Assembly (NCBI GenBank): GCA_005879255.1
Contig: VBKY01000497.1
Location: forward strand, 1 to 5,836
From: Deltaproteobacteria bacterium
GTDB taxonomy: Bacteria > Desulfobacterota_B > Binatia > UBA9968
Length of the DNA: 5,836 nt
Direction of reading: 5' to 3'
The position numbers and the translations under genes are program-made. Each line of letters starts with the position of its first letter. Positions within the stretch are counted from its first letter, which is position 1. Shown one piece after another: positions 5,277-5,836 of the stretch. The notes under the pieces were generated by a model. That model was given only the letters and a program-made list of their open reading frames with translations. It had not been told where the DNA came from and did not search any database.

Positions 5277-5836
5277 ATGCAGCGGCGATTTTTATTTCTT
5301 TTAGGACTTTTGCTCTGGACAAGCCGGGTGTTTGCTCAGGGCGTTCCAGCCGAGCTGGTTCACTACGCCGATACCATTTTCGTGAACGGAAAAATTATCA
5401 CGGTGGACGAGCGCGCGTCGGTTGCTCAAGCGGTCGCGGTGAGAGACGGTAAGATTCTTACCGTGGGGCAGAATGCGCAGATTCTCAAACTTGCGGGTCC
5501 CAAAACCACCAGAATCGACCTCAAGGGAAAAACCATGCTACCGGGGCTCGTCGATACTCACTCTCATCTGCAAGAGTATGCGCTCGATCACTGGGGTGAA
5601 GACCATCCCCTGCTGAAATACACCAAAGTCGGCGGTAAGAACGAAGAAGGGGTTTTGGCCGAGATCAAGAAAGCCTTGGAAGCGGCGGTGCCAAAACTAA
5701 AGCCGGGCCAGTGGATTCGGCTCAACCTCGAGAATAGCGAGGATGGCCGGGCCCTGCTACGACAGGGAAAATTGTCCAATGCCACCATCGATCCTCTCAC
5801 CTCGCAAAATCCTGTCTTGATCAAGTCAGGCACTCG
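5277..5836 (+). CDS. Second exported amidohydrolase, YtcJ-like, 5' part (runs off the window)
   Basis: The frame is open from the ATG at 5277 to the window end, giving 186 full codons of what should be a protein of about 600 residues. It has a Sec signal peptide (R3-R4, core about 5-13, V-F-A/Q cleavage at 20/21). Next come the beta-sandwich segment F-V-N-G-K-I-I-T-V-D-E-R and the metal motif M-L-P-G-L-V-D-T-H-S-H with H95 and H97. Over a 66-residue ungapped stretch ending at that motif it matches the upstream amidohydrolase at about 46 positions by hand count, so the two are clear paralogues. After the motif they diverge (Q-E-Y-A-L-D-H-W-G here against F-D-Y-A-P-A-N-W-A), which suggests different substrates. 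It follows the rhodanese by 57 bases in the same direction. The later metal ligands are outside the window, so whether it is complete cannot be judged. Confidence 0.9.
   Translation, partial: MQRRFLFLLGLLLWTSRVFAQGVPAELVHYADTIFVNGKIITVDERASVAQAVAVRDGKILTVGQNAQILKLAGPKTTRIDLKGKTMLPGLVDTHSHLQEYALDHWGEDHPLLKYTKVGGKNEEGVLAEIKKALEAAVPKLKPGQWIRLNLENSEDGRALLRQGKLSNATIDPLTSQNPVLIKSGT

Overview
The window looks like bacterial chromosome from a Gram-negative organism. Most proteins carry Sec-type signal peptides ending in an A-Q or A-G junction, and one carries a TonB-like membrane anchor, so an outer membrane and periplasm are implied. The sequence alone does not fix the taxon. The style (moderate GC, orphan solute-binding proteins, exported amidohydrolases in series) would suit an uncultured deltaproteobacterial or Binatota/Tectomicrobia-like lineage, but that is inference.

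Layout. (1) Positions 1-336, + strand: the 3' end of a rhodanese-domain gene whose catalytic cysteine is replaced by alanine. (2) Positions 337-431: a short convergent gap with no convincing terminator. (3) Positions 432-1550, - strand: a 372-residue membrane-anchored protein with a TonB-like transmembrane helix (SxxxH motif), a long Gly/Ser-rich spacer and a Cys-rich C-terminal domain. (4) Positions 1551-1801: a divergent intergenic region with a plausible promoter for the leftward gene and small dyads. (5) Positions 1802-2889, + strand: an ABC-type solute-binding protein gene. Its signal peptide and mature body lie in different frames, so it is frameshifted by one base near 1916-1934. (6) Positions 2975-4780, + strand: an exported YtcJ-like metal-dependent amidohydrolase. 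(7) Positions 4803-5219, + strand: a complete exported rhodanese with a CxC active-site loop, paralogous to the gene at the left edge. (8) Positions 5277-5836, + strand: the start of a second amidohydrolase paralogous to (6), running off the window.

How they may work together. Genes 5 to 8 are co-directional with gaps of 85, 22 and 57 bases, which suggests one operon. The order amidohydrolase - rhodanese - amidohydrolase, with another rhodanese at the left edge, suggests a repeated amidohydrolase/rhodanese pair. All these products are predicted to be periplasmic. One reading is a periplasmic processing unit: hydrolysis of an amide or cyclic-imide-like compound, sulfur or cysteine-thiol chemistry by the rhodanese, and capture of a product by the binding protein. 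The substrate cannot be read from the sequence. The most noteworthy points are the paired active and Cys-less rhodanese paralogues, the repeating module, and the frameshift that separates the binding protein from its export signal.
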